Shown: positions 7,376 through 15,790 of the stretch, piece by piece
Layout of the letters: each line of letters opens with the position of its first letter
How positions within the stretch are numbered: the first letter of the stretch is position 1
Assembly: GCA_001595385.3 (NCBI GenBank)
Contig: LVEI03000001.1
Location: 2,075,501 to 2,139,500, forward strand
Reading direction: 5' to 3'
Source of the DNA: Deltaproteobacteria bacterium GWC2_55_46
GTDB taxonomy: Bacteria > Desulfobacterota > GWC2-55-46
DNA: 64,000 nt
Program-made: the position numbers and the translations under genes
Notes under the pieces: generated by a model
Told to the model about the DNA's origin: nothing
The model's input: only the letters and a program-made list of their open reading frames with translations
Databases searched by the model: none

Positions 7376-9739
7376 ATGGACCAGGACGTCTACAGCCGTT
7401 TGCTTGGCGCCGAATCAGCCGCAAAGGAAAAGAAAAAAAGCGATGCCCCGGTGGCACGTATAGAAGTTAATGACAACGGGCGCAGGGTCCTTGAGAAAAG
7501 ATATCTCAAGCGGGATGCCGACGGCAAACCCCTTGAGACGGTCGAGGAGATGTTCTGGCGCGTGGCCACGAATATCGCCCAGGGCGACAAAAAATTCGAC
7601 CCTGACGCGGACGTGCAGGCAACCGCGTCAGAGTTCTACAAGATGATGGCCTCCCTCGAGTTCATGCCTAACTCCCCGACCCTCATGAACGCCGGCAGGG
7701 ACCTCCAGCAGCTCTCCGCCTGCTTCGTCCTCCCGGTCGAGGACTCGATGGAGTCGATATTCGAGGCTGTGAAGAACACGGCGCTCATCCATAAGTCCGG
7801 CGGCGGCACCGGGTTTTCGTTCTCAAGGCTCAGGCCCTCAGGCGATTCCGTCGGCTCCACCTCCGGGATATCCTCCGGCCCCATCTCATTCATGACCGTA
7901 TTCGACAGCGCCACAGAGGCGATAAAGCAGGGCGGCACGAGAAGGGGCGCCAATATGGGCATCCTCCGCGTTGACCACCCGGACGTAATGAGCTTCATAA
8001 CCTGCAAGGAGGACAACTCCAAGCTCAACAACTTCAACATCTCCGTCAACATCACCGAGGATTTCATGAAGGCGGTCGAGGCCGACGGCGAGTACTCCCT
8101 CATAAACCCCAAGGACGGTAAGCCTTGCGGCTCTCTCAAGGCCAGAGAGGTCTTCGATATGATAGTCAAGATGGCATGGAAGAACGGAGACCCGGGCATA
8201 ATATTCATAGACAAGATGAACGAGAACAACCCCACCCCCCGCGTGGGACAGATAGAGTCCACGAACCCCTGCGGCGAGCAGCCGCTCCTTCCTTACGAGT
8301 CCTGCAACCTGGGCTCGATAAACTTGAGCCGCATGGTAGACCAGGGCGGCTCCGCGATAGACTGGGCGAGGCTCGATGAGACCGTAAGGAAGTCCGTACA
8401 CTTCCTCGACAACGTCATCGAGATGAACAGGTACCCCATCGAGCAGATAGAGAAGGTCACCAAGTCCAACAGGAAGATAGGCCTCGGCGTCATGGGCTTC
8501 GCAGACCTCCTCATACGCCTCGGCATACCGTACAACTCGGATGAGGCCATAGCGCTCGCCGAAGATGTCATGTCTTTCATACAGGACAAGGGCAGGCAGG
8601 CGTCACGCGAGCTTGCGGAGGAAAGGGGAGGCTTCCCCAACTTCAAGGGCTCCATATTCGACGGCAAGGGCAAGCCCGTGAGGAACGCAACCGTCACCAC
8701 TATCGCCCCAACAGGCACCATCTCCATAATCTCCGGCTGCTCTTCAGGCATAGAGCCGCTCTTCGCGCTGGCCTTTACCAGGAACGTAATGGAAGGGACC
8801 GAGCTACTTGAGGTAAACCCGCTCTTCGAGGAGTTTGCCAGGGACAGGGGCTTCGACAGCCCGGAGATAATGAGGGAGGTCGCCAAAAAGGGCACGCTCC
8901 ATGACGTCGACGGCATACCTGACGACGTAAAGAGCGTCTTCGTGACGGCACACGACATCACCCCCGAGTGGCACATAAAGATGCAGTCCGTCTTCCAGAA
9001 GTACACGGACAACGCCGTCTCCAAGACCGTGAACTTCCCCAACGAGGCGACGGTAGAGGACGTGGCATCCGTCTACATCATGGCCTACAAGCTCGGTTGC
9101 AAGGGCGTCACCGTTTACAGGGACGGCTCAAGGGACGTGCAGGTCCTCACCAAGGGGAGCGAGAAGGAAGTGAAGGCCCCTCAGACAGCCCCGGTCGAGG
9201 CCCATGCGATAGCCGAGTACGCGCCCGCCAGGCCAAAGGCCAGGGGCGAGGTCGCCTTCGGCATAACCAAGAAGATGTTGACAGGCTGCGGTAACCTCTA
9301 TATCACCATCAACGAGGACGAAGAGGGCAGGCCCTTCGAGATATTCACCCAGATAGGCAAGGCCGGCGGGTGCGTTGCCTCCCAGTGCGAGGCGATGGGC
9401 AGGATGACATCGCTGGCCTTGAGAAGCGGCGTGGAGGCGCATGAGATAGTAAAGCAGATGCGCGGCATAAGCTGCCACCTGCCGGTAGGCTTCGGCCCCG
9501 GAAAGGTCAGCTCCTGCGCCGACGCGATGGCCCAGGCCATGGACTGGTACCTCGGCTACAAGAGACAGAGCGGCAGCGTTACCGTCGCGGACATGGACGC
9601 GGTCAACAGCCTGCCAAAGAGCTTTACCCTGGGCCACGAGGTCCTGAAACGCGGCGCGTGCCCTGACTGCGGCAGCGCGGTAGAACACTCAGACGGCTGC
9701 CTCGTCTGCAGGGGCTGCGGCTACAGCGAGTGCGGCTGA
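7376..9739 (+). CDS. nrdJ: Adenosylcobalamin-dependent (class II) ribonucleotide reductase, long form
   Basis: This 787-residue enzyme reduces ribonucleotides to deoxyribonucleotides. The catalytic barrel holds C116 (LSACFVLP) and C310 (YESCNLGSINL), the redox pair. N297, C299 (thiyl radical) and E301 lie in NPCGEQP. The loop TTIAPTGTISIISGCSSGIE is also present. After the barrel (about 590) comes a linker, a TSCPD domain (about 630-735, GCGNLYITINEDEEG and ISCHLPVGFG) and a C-terminal Cys-rich ribbon (CPDCG...CLVCRGCGYSEC) that probably passes electrons to the active site. No ATP-cone is visible at the N-terminus. The ribosome binding site is AGGGGG four bases before ATG. Confidence 0.96.
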   Translation: MDQDVYSRLLGAESAAKEKKKSDAPVARIEVNDNGRRVLEKRYLKRDADGKPLETVEEMFWRVATNIAQGDKKFDPDADVQATASEFYKMMASLEFMPNSPTLMNAGRDLQQLSACFVLPVEDSMESIFEAVKNTALIHKSGGGTGFSFSRLRPSGDSVGSTSGISSGPISFMTVFDSATEAIKQGGTRRGANMGILRVDHPDVMSFITCKEDNSKLNNFNISVNITEDFMKAVEADGEYSLINPKDGKPCGSLKAREVFDMIVKMAWKNGDPGIIFIDKMNENNPTPRVGQIESTNPCGEQPLLPYESCNLGSINLSRMVDQGGSAIDWARLDETVRKSVHFLDNVIEMNRYPIEQIEKVTKSNRKIGLGVMGFADLLIRLGIPYNSDEAIALAEDVMSFIQDKGRQASRELAEERGGFPNFKGSIFDGKGKPVRNATVTTIAPTGTISIISGCSSGIEPLFALAFTRNVMEGTELLEVNPLFEEFARDRGFDSPEIMREVAKKGTLHDVDGIPDDVKSVFVTAHDITPEWHIKMQSVFQKYTDNAVSKTVNFPNEATVEDVASVYIMAYKLGCKGVTVYRDGSRDVQVLTKGSEKEVKAPQTAPVEAHAIAEYAPARPKARGEVAFGITKKMLTGCGNLYITINEDEEGRPFEIFTQIGKAGGCVASQCEAMGRMTSLALRSGVEAHEIVKQMRGISCHLPVGFGPGKVSSCADAMAQAMDWYLGYKRQSGSVTVADMDAVNSLPKSFTLGHEVLKRGACPDCGSAVEHSDGCLVCRGCGYSECG

Positions 9740-9758
9740 TTCAGCGTTGATTCGGGAA

Positions 9759-9794
9759 TTTAGAGAACCTTTTTTGTAAAAAAGGTTCTCTAAA
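9759..9794 (+). terminator. Perfect 17-bp hairpin after nrdJ
   Basis: The arms 9759-9775 and 9778-9794 are perfectly complementary with a two-base GT loop. They contain AGAACC followed by six T, and six A followed by GGTTCT. The structure lies 20 bases after the nrdJ stop. The T-run sits inside the stem rather than after it, so it may act as a transcript-end stabiliser or bidirectional terminator rather than a textbook intrinsic terminator. Confidence 0.6.
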
Positions 9795-9817
9795 ACTCTC
9801 CAAAAAACCTTCAGTTC

Positions 9818-9862
9818 TTCCCGTCGGGCCCCCCAGGAACTTTGGGAGGGGCCCGACGGGAA
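9818..9862. repeat. Large GC-rich hairpin, second of three in the nrdJ 3' region
   Basis: The 15-bp arms TTCCCGTCGGGCCCC (9818-9832) and its exact complement (9848-9862) enclose a 15-base loop that can pair partly as well. No T-run follows. It directly abuts the dispersed repeat at 9862-9917, so it may be part of the same composite intergenic element. Confidence 0.5.
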
Positions 9863-9917
9863 CCAAAAGTCTTTGAAGGGGGTCTGGGGGAACCTTTCTA
9901 TAGAAAGGTTCCCCCAG
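9862..9917 (+). repeat. Dispersed intergenic repeat, copy 1
   Basis: The core AAAAGTCTTTGAAGGGGG (from 9865) is followed by TCTGGGGG and a perfect 34-base palindrome (9884-9917) centred on CTATAG. A diverged copy lies at 15718-15768 in the same orientation. Both copies sit just after genes, in noncoding DNA. I know similar elements from intergenic regions of deltaproteobacterial genomes, but no family name can be assigned from the sequence alone. Confidence 0.7.
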
Positions 9918-9969
9918 TTCTTCCGTACCATGCCGGAAACTGCCGCACAACGACCGAGAGGGGAGTTTG

Positions 9970-10188
9970 ATGGACATAGAGATGGAGTTCGAGTGCAGGG
10001 AGTGCGGCTGGGTCTTCACGCGGAGCTTCCTCCAGATGGAGCACGGCAGGGTCTTGAAGTGCCCGTTCTGCATAGGGACAGTCCTTGGTGTAAGGCGCGA
10101 GGTGGCTGTGGAGGAGAGCACGGAGCCGGGCATGGTAGAGCATTCCCCTGAGGGAAGGTATCTGGCTGAGAACAAGATTAAGCTCTAA
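9970..10188 (+). CDS. Small zinc-ribbon-like protein, unknown function
   Basis: This 72-residue protein begins MDIEMEFECRECGWVFTRSF and contains a second Cys pair (LKCPFCIG), so two CxxC pairs could bind one zinc. The acidic tail (EVAVEESTEPGMVEHSPEG) is probably disordered. The ATG at 9970 follows GAGGGGAG at four bases. A TTG directly before it is also in frame. The gene stands alone between repeat elements and a strong terminator. I do not recognise a named family. It resembles short rubredoxin- or FmdB-like zinc ribbons only in its Cys spacing. Confidence 0.65.
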   Translation: MDIEMEFECRECGWVFTRSFLQMEHGRVLKCPFCIGTVLGVRREVAVEESTEPGMVEHSPEGRYLAENKIKL

Positions 10189-10215
10189 GCAGGCTGCTGA
10201 AAAAGGCCAATCTGC
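10189..10215 (+). repeat. Short dispersed repeat B, copy 1
   Basis: The sequence CAGGCTGCTGAAAAAGGCC followed by aATCTGC directly follows the stop of the zinc-ribbon gene. An inverted copy with one difference over about 26 bases lies at 45121-45148, after the HD-GYP gene. Both are noncoding and sit just downstream of a stop codon. Confidence 0.7.
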
Positions 10216-10228
10216 GCATGGCTTAAAA

Positions 10229-10262
10229 AGACGCCGGGAGAAATATCCCGGCGTCTTTTTTT
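10229..10262 (+). terminator. Rho-independent terminator before glmU
   Basis: An 11-bp stem AGACGCCGGGA / TCCCGGCGTCT with a six-base loop is followed by a run of T to 10262. It would end transcription from the small zinc-ribbon gene and isolate the glmU-glmS unit. Confidence 0.88.
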
Positions 10263-10370
10263 ATTCTCCGCCCCCAGGTGTGTGGAGTATCAAAAACGTA
10301 TAAGTCCTTTATTTTTATAATATAATCAATTTTCTTGACGTATGGTGGAGCTTCATATATCTTTGAACCT

Positions 10371-11765
10371 ATGAGGAATCTCGCAGCTGTAGTCCTTGCC
10401 GCTGGCAAGGGTACGAGGATGAAATCGGATATGCCGAAGGTCCTGCACAGGGTAGCGGGCCATCCGATGCTCTTTTATCCCGTAAGGCTTCTTAAAAAGA
10501 TGAAGGTGGGCAGGGTGCTGGTGGTCATAGGCCACGGCGCGGACGATGTCAAAAAGACATTCCAGGCTGAAGGATTGGTCTTTGTGGAGCAATCCGAGCA
10601 GCTCGGCACCGGCCACGCCGTAATGTGCGCCTTGAAAGAGCTTAAGGGCTTTGATGGCGACGTGCTCATCCTTTCCGGGGACGTGCCACTTATAAGGGAG
10701 GAGACCCTGGCGGCCCTCATAGGGCTTCACAGGGCTGGCAGGAAGAAGGCCGCCCTTTCCCTTGTCACCACTGTAATGGACGACCCCAACGGCTACGGCA
10801 GGATCATAAGGGACGACAGCGGCAGGATCACGAGGATAGTCGAGGACAAGGACTGCAGCCCCCTGCAGAAAAGGATAACAGAGGTGAACTCCGGCATATA
10901 CCTCGCTGGAGCCGGGTTCCTCCATGAGAACATACGGCGTATCGGGAAGGAGAACGCCCAGGGTGAATATTATCTCCCTGATCTCGTGCACCTTGCCGCA
11001 TCGGAGGGTGGCAGGGTCGAATCGCTTAAGGCGGACGAGCCTCAAGAGGTGATGGGCATAAACAACAGGGTAGAGCTCGCGCGCTCCGATAAGCACCTGC
11101 GCCTGAGGGTCGCCGAGGCGCTCATGCTCTCCGGCGTTACGATAGTAGACCCTGAGGCGACCTATATAGAGTACGGAGCTGCGGTCGGGATCGATACGGT
11201 CATATACCCCGGCGCGCGGATATCAGGGAATAGCGTTATCGGGGCCAACTGCCTTATCGAGGAGGGCTCAAGGATAGAGTCGTCGAGGATAGGCGACAGG
11301 AGCACCGTTAAAAGCTATTCGGTCATAGAGGATTCTAAAGTCGGGCAAGAGGTATCGATAGGCCCATTTGCGCACCTGCGCCCCGGCAATACTATAGGAG
11401 ACAAGGCGCGGATAGGCAACTTCGTCGAGGTCAAAAAGAGCGTTGTCGGGAAGGGCTCCAAGGCGAACCACCTCACGTACCTTGGGGACTCTTTTATAGG
11501 CGAGGGAGTAAACATAGGCGCGGGCACGATCACCTGCAACTATGACGGCGTGAAAAAGTACCAGACGACCATCGAGGACGGGGCGTTTATCGGCAGCGAC
11601 TCCCAGCTCGTGGCGCCGGTCCGGGTGGGCAAAGGCGCTTACGTCGGCTCCGGCACGACGGTCACGAAGGACGTGCCGCCGGGCGCGCTCGTAATAACGA
11701 GGGCGCCGGAGAAGGTCGTGGAGGGCTGGGTTGCAAGGAAGCTCAAAGGCAAGGAGAAGGACTGA
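10371..11765 (+). CDS. glmU: Bifunctional UDP-GlcNAc pyrophosphorylase / GlcN-1-P acetyltransferase
   Basis: GlmU acetylates glucosamine-1-phosphate and joins it to UTP, giving UDP-GlcNAc for peptidoglycan and lipid A. The 464-residue protein starts MRNLAAVVLAAGKGTRMKSD with the nucleotidyltransferase loop. The uridylyltransferase domain extends to about 230 and is followed by a left-handed beta-helix of hexapeptide repeats. The acetyltransferase region includes HLRPGN, NFVEVKKS and NYDGVKK. The ATG at 10371 is preferred to an in-frame start 36 bases upstream because family members start with this loop. Two overlapping TATAAT hexamers at 10316-10326 could be -10 elements but have no good -35. 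The stop is followed at once by the glmS ATG. Confidence 0.96.
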   Translation: MRNLAAVVLAAGKGTRMKSDMPKVLHRVAGHPMLFYPVRLLKKMKVGRVLVVIGHGADDVKKTFQAEGLVFVEQSEQLGTGHAVMCALKELKGFDGDVLILSGDVPLIREETLAALIGLHRAGRKKAALSLVTTVMDDPNGYGRIIRDDSGRITRIVEDKDCSPLQKRITEVNSGIYLAGAGFLHENIRRIGKENAQGEYYLPDLVHLAASEGGRVESLKADEPQEVMGINNRVELARSDKHLRLRVAEALMLSGVTIVDPEATYIEYGAAVGIDTVIYPGARISGNSVIGANCLIEEGSRIESSRIGDRSTVKSYSVIEDSKVGQEVSIGPFAHLRPGNTIGDKARIGNFVEVKKSVVGKGSKANHLTYLGDSFIGEGVNIGAGTITCNYDGVKKYQTTIEDGAFIGSDSQLVAPVRVGKGAYVGSGTTVTKDVPPGALVITRAPEKVVEGWVARKLKGKEKD

Positions 11766-13586
11766 ATGTGCGGCATAGTAGGCTATGTAGGCCCGAAGGA
11801 CTCGGTTGAGATACTCCTCGAGGGGCTAAAAAGGCTTGAATACAGGGGCTACGACTCATCAGGGATCGCCGTCGTAAAGGAAGGGAAGATTGAGCTCAGG
11901 AGGAGCGTCGGAAAGCTTGAGAAGCTCACCGCGGTGCTTCAGAAAAAGCCCCTCGACGGCAATATAGGCATAGGCCACACACGCTGGGCCACGCACGGCA
12001 GGCCATCGGAGCAGAACGCGCACCCGCACATCGAAGGCGGCGTGGCGGTAGTGCATAACGGCATAATAGAGAACTACCTCGCATTGAAGGAAGAGCTCAT
12101 CGATGAAGGGGCGAAGTTCAAGTCCGAGACCGATACCGAGATACTGAGCCACCTCATCCAGCGCGAGATAAAAAAGGGCAGGACGCTCGTCGAGGCTGTC
12201 CGCGCGGCGATAAGGCTGGTGAAGGGCACATACGCCCTTGCCGCCGTATGCGAGAGCGAGCCTGACAAGATCGTCGGCGCGCGCATGGAATGCCCGCTCA
12301 TACTCGGGGTGGGGAAACACGAATCGATACTATCTTCCGACATACCCGCCATACTGAGCATCACCAGGAACGCCATCTTCCTCAAGGACGGGGAGATGGT
12401 CGTCATCTCAAGGGAGGGCGCGGAGATAACCACGTTTGACGGAGAGTTGGTCTCGAGGGAGCCTATCGCCGTCAACTGGTCGCCGGTCATGGCCGAGAAG
12501 GGCGGGTACAAGCATTTTATGCTCAAGGAGATATTCGAGCAGCCCAGGGCCATAACGGACACCTTCCGCGGCATCGTCATGGAGGAGGCCGGGGATATCT
12601 TTTTAAACAAGTTCGACATCCCGCTCGACCAGGTAAAGAGGATATACATAGTGGCGTGCGGCACCTCCTGGCATGCCGGGCTGGTGGGCAAATCCCTCAT
12701 CGAATCGTTCTTCAAGGTCCCCACAGAGGTAGACCTGGCCTCCGAGTTCCGCTACCGGGACCCCCTGATAGACAGGGGGTCGCTTGTGATATCGATATCC
12801 CAGTCAGGGGAGACCGCCGACACCCTTGCCGCCGTAAAGGAGGTAAAGAGGAGGGGGGCGCGTACCATATCTATCTGCAATGTGATGGAATCGAGCCTCA
12901 CGCGCGAAGCCGACTGGTCTTTCATGACGCACGCCGGCCCGGAGATAGGCGTTGCCTCTACAAAGGCCTTCACCACGCAGCTCACGGCCCTTTACCTGAT
13001 AGCGCTCTACATGGGCAGGACCTCCGGCAAGGTAGACCGCGAGGCCGGGGTCTCGCTCATACAGGAGCTTGTGAGGCTCCCCAAGAAGATAGAGCGGGTG
13101 CTGGACGGGAGCGCTGAAATAGAGGCGCTCGCCCGCAGGTACTTCCATTACAGGGACTTCATATACCTGGGCAGGGGGCTCAACTTCCCGATAGCCCTCG
13201 AAGGGGCCTTGAAATTGAAGGAGATATCATATATCCATGCCGAGGGCTATGCCGCAGGCGAGATGAAGCACGGCCCCATAGCCTTGATAGACGAGAATAT
13301 GCCCGTGGTGGCGATGGCCCCGGGTGATCTTAGCTATCCGAAGATGCTCGGCAACATGGAGGAGGTCAAGGCCAGGGGAGGCCGCCTTATCGCTATCGTG
13401 AGCGAGGGCGACAGCCTTGCCTCCGCAAAGGCCGACGACGTTATCTTCGTCCCGGCTGCATCTGTATTCCTTACGCCGATACTCATGGCAGTGCCCCTGC
13501 AGCTCCTCGCGTACCATATCGCGGTCCTGAAGGGCACCGACGTCGACCAGCCGAGAAACCTTGCAAAGAGCGTTACGGTGGAGTAA
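11766..13586 (+). CDS. glmS: Glutamine-fructose-6-phosphate aminotransferase
   Basis: This 606-residue enzyme makes glucosamine-6-phosphate from fructose-6-phosphate and glutamine, the first committed step to UDP-GlcNAc. The N-terminal glutaminase domain starts MCGIVGYVG, so Cys2 is the nucleophile after Met removal, and HTRWATHG follows. Two SIS domains come next (SISQSGETADTLAAVK; RGLNFPIALEGALKLKEIS), and the protein ends DQPRNLAKSVTVE as in almost all GlmS proteins. The ATG abuts the glmU TGA, so the pair is an operon. No glmS ribozyme can be present upstream, because the glmU coding region lies there. Confidence 0.97.
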   Translation: MCGIVGYVGPKDSVEILLEGLKRLEYRGYDSSGIAVVKEGKIELRRSVGKLEKLTAVLQKKPLDGNIGIGHTRWATHGRPSEQNAHPHIEGGVAVVHNGIIENYLALKEELIDEGAKFKSETDTEILSHLIQREIKKGRTLVEAVRAAIRLVKGTYALAAVCESEPDKIVGARMECPLILGVGKHESILSSDIPAILSITRNAIFLKDGEMVVISREGAEITTFDGELVSREPIAVNWSPVMAEKGGYKHFMLKEIFEQPRAITDTFRGIVMEEAGDIFLNKFDIPLDQVKRIYIVACGTSWHAGLVGKSLIESFFKVPTEVDLASEFRYRDPLIDRGSLVISISQSGETADTLAAVKEVKRRGARTISICNVMESSLTREADWSFMTHAGPEIGVASTKAFTTQLTALYLIALYMGRTSGKVDREAGVSLIQELVRLPKKIERVLDGSAEIEALARRYFHYRDFIYLGRGLNFPIALEGALKLKEISYIHAEGYAAGEMKHGPIALIDENMPVVAMAPGDLSYPKMLGNMEEVKARGGRLIAIVSEGDSLASAKADDVIFVPAASVFLTPILMAVPLQLLAYHIAVLKGTDVDQPRNLAKSVTVE

Positions 13587-13605
13587 AATACGTTTGTTCC
13601 TTATC

Positions 13606-13629
13606 CGGGCCAATGCTTGCCCGCTTTTT
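13606..13629 (+). terminator. Probable terminator after glmS
   Basis: A short stem CGGGC / GCCCG with an eight-base loop is followed by CTTTTTG, 20 bases after the glmS stop. Confidence 0.5.
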
Positions 13630-13780
13630 GCACCGGTTCGCTATTTCGTCCTCAAGCTGTCTACGAAAGCGCATCTTTCCTGATACCGCAGCCCTCATCC
13701 TGATATTCCCCCTTGAGCGTGCCTGAAGCGTTTGGCCCTAACGGTTCTTTTGCCGATCTACCAATCGCGGAGTGTGTGAT

Positions 13781-14962
13781 ATGGGGGAACTGAATGCCGG
13801 GAAAACGATCCTTGTAGTTGAAAAGAGCGATACCGTATCTCTTAAACCCATGCTCCAGGGCAGGGGCTACGATGTCGTAGTGGCGAGAAATGGCGCGGAG
13901 GCCATTAAGCTTGCGCGTATCTCCCCGCCTGCCCTTGTGCTGAGCGACGTGGTAATGCCTGTCATGGACGGTTTTACCATGTGCAGGAAGCTCAAGGCCG
14001 ACGAGGGCCTGAAGCACATCCCCGTAGTCCTCATTACCAACCTTGCCGCACCCGAGGACATAATCAACGGGCTCGACAGCGGGGCAGACGGGTACGTTAC
14101 AAAGCCCTTCAGCCCGGAGTTCCTTTTGGCCAAGGCCGAGACGCTCCTTACCCGCCCTGTCTATGTCACAAACAACCCTGAAGAGAGAAGGATAGAGATC
14201 GAGTACGGCGGAAGGCGTTTTGAGATATACGCGGGGAGGGCCCAGGTCGTGAGCTTTCTCCTGTCCACCTACGAGAACGCGATAATACAGAACAGGGAGC
14301 TCAACAGGGTCCATGAGGAACTTAAGTCCCTCTATGAAAAGCTCGAGGACAAGGTAAAGGAGAGGACCTCGGCCCTCCTCGCCGAGATAGGCGAAAGGAA
14401 GGCCGCGGAAAAGGCCCTTAAAGATAACGAGGAGAGGTTCAGGGCGGTAGTGGAGGCCGCCAACGACGCCGTCATCTGCCTCGGAGCCCCGGACACCATC
14501 TTCCTGTGGAACAGGAAGGCGGAGGAGATGTTCGGTTATTCGGCGAGCGAGGCGATAGGCATGCGGCTGCACGAGATTATAGTCCCAGAGAAATACCGGG
14601 AGAGGGCCTATGAGAAGCTCGCGAAGTTCTTTAAGACCGGGGAAGGAGAGATGCTTGGTAAGACCATCGAGGTAACGGCGCTCAAGCGCGACGGCACAGA
14701 GTTTTCAGTCGAGGTCTCCTTCTCAGCGTTCAATGTAAGCGGCAGTTGGAACTCGGTCGGAATAATAAGGGACATAAGCGAGCGCAGGCGCCTGGAAGAG
14801 AACCTGAGGCAGAACCTGGGTGACGTTGAGAGGATGAACAGGCTCATGGTGGGCAGGGAGCTAAAGATGGAAGAGCTCCGGGACGAGGTGCGTAAACTCC
14901 GGAGCAGGCTGAAAGAGGCCGAGGGGGCGGGCCTTGCCAGTGGCGCTTTCAAGACCGGGTGA
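13781..14962 (+). CDS. Receiver-PAS signalling protein without an output domain
   Basis: The 393-residue protein has a receiver at about 5-125 with the phosphoacceptor in LVLSDVVMP and the Lys in VTKPFSPE. A helical linker (about 160-205, LEDKVKERTSALLAEIGERK) and one PAS/PAC domain (about 210-335, ending GIIRDISERRRLEE) follow. The C-terminal helix contains GRELKMEELRDEV. There is no kinase, GGDEF or DNA-binding domain. The same helical ending occurs in the PAS proteins at 25722-26447 and 41719-42480. No partner gene follows directly, because a terminator and plsY come next. The start could also be a GTG nine bases upstream. Confidence 0.85.
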   Translation: MGELNAGKTILVVEKSDTVSLKPMLQGRGYDVVVARNGAEAIKLARISPPALVLSDVVMPVMDGFTMCRKLKADEGLKHIPVVLITNLAAPEDIINGLDSGADGYVTKPFSPEFLLAKAETLLTRPVYVTNNPEERRIEIEYGGRRFEIYAGRAQVVSFLLSTYENAIIQNRELNRVHEELKSLYEKLEDKVKERTSALLAEIGERKAAEKALKDNEERFRAVVEAANDAVICLGAPDTIFLWNRKAEEMFGYSASEAIGMRLHEIIVPEKYRERAYEKLAKFFKTGEGEMLGKTIEVTALKRDGTEFSVEVSFSAFNVSGSWNSVGIIRDISERRRLEENLRQNLGDVERMNRLMVGRELKMEELRDEVRKLRSRLKEAEGAGLASGAFKTG

Positions 14963-14990
14963 AAATTCTCTCACGGCCATCGATTGACCA

Positions 14991-15023
14991 AAGGCCCTGC
15001 GGCTAAAGCTGCAGGGCCTTTTT
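14991..15023 (+). terminator. Rho-independent terminator after the receiver-PAS gene
   Basis: The stem AAGGCCCTGC / GCAGGGCCTT with a ten-base loop is followed by a short T-run, 29 bases after the stop codon. Confidence 0.85.
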
Positions 15024-15111
15024 ATAATACCACCGCCTCAGGGTTTGCCAGCCGGAACGCAGGGTGGTATAATGCGGGCCTTCATATTTATTGCCCGGAG
15101 GCATGGACCTG

Positions 15112-15711
15112 ATGGACGATTTGACATTATATGCTCTAATACCAGTAGCCTATCTCCTTGGCTCGATACCTACCGGCGTCATCATGGCCAGGGCCTTTGG
15201 CAAGGTCGACCCGAGGACCGTGGGGAGCGGGAACATCGGCGCGACTAATGTCGGACGCACCTCAGGAAAGCTCGCGGGAGCGCTTACCCTCACCGGAGAC
15301 ATATTGAAAGGCGCCCTGCCTGTGCTTGCGGCGATACTCCTTGGCGGCGGCAGCGCCCTTGCAAGCCTCACAGGGCTCGCGGCATTCCTCGGCCATCTCT
15401 TCCCGGTCTTCCTTGGCTTCAGGGGCGGAAAAGGTGTTGCCACGGCCTGCGGCGTTCTTGCCGTCGTAAGCCCAGCAGCGACGGTCCTTGGCGCGATAGT
15501 CTTCATACTCGTCGCCGCCATCAAAAGGTACGTCTCCCTCGCCTCTATCACATCAGCGGCCATGATGCCGGTCTTCCTCTCCTTCCTCTATAATGGCAAG
15601 GAGTACGTCCCGCTCGGGGTCGCCATAGCCGTCCTCATAATAATCAAGCACAAGGAGAATATCAAAAGGCTCGCCGCAGGGACAGAGAACAGGATAGGCG
15701 GCGGGAAGTAG
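15112..15711 (+). CDS. plsY: Acyl-phosphate:glycerol-3-phosphate acyltransferase PlsY
   Basis: PlsY makes lysophosphatidic acid from acyl phosphate and glycerol-3-phosphate at the inner membrane. The 199-residue protein shows the three family motifs: LLGSIPTG near the N-terminus, GSGNIGATNVGR, and HLFPVFLGFRGGKGVAT. The C-terminal membrane helices end IIIKHKENIKRL. The ATG at 15112 lies ten bases after GGAGG. Another ATG at 15103 and a TTG at 15091 are in frame, but one is too close to the ribosome binding site and the other lies before it. Confidence 0.95.
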   Translation: MDDLTLYALIPVAYLLGSIPTGVIMARAFGKVDPRTVGSGNIGATNVGRTSGKLAGALTLTGDILKGALPVLAAILLGGGSALASLTGLAAFLGHLFPVFLGFRGGKGVATACGVLAVVSPAATVLGAIVFILVAAIKRYVSLASITSAAMMPVFLSFLYNGKEYVPLGVAIAVLIIIKHKENIKRLAAGTENRIGGGK

Positions 15712-15717
15712 GGAAAT

Positions 15718-15768
15718 AAAAGTCTTTGAAGGGGGTCTGGGGTAAACCTTTCTACAGAAAGTTTCCTC
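15718..15768 (+). repeat. Dispersed intergenic repeat, copy 2
   Basis: AAAAGTCTTTGAAGGGGG is identical to copy 1 at 9865. The palindromic half that follows is diverged (AAACCTTTCTACAGAAAG) and the right arm carries changes that weaken the hairpin. It lies between plsY and the convergent NYN-domain gene, where it could serve as a shared transcript end. Confidence 0.7.
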
Positions 15769-15790
15769 CTGGGGATTTTCAGCAAGCCGT

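Noticed and set aside
10291-10370. Definite glmU promoter
   Set aside because: Two TATAAT hexamers and a TTGACG are present, but no pair has both good hexamers and correct spacing, so no promoter is annotated.
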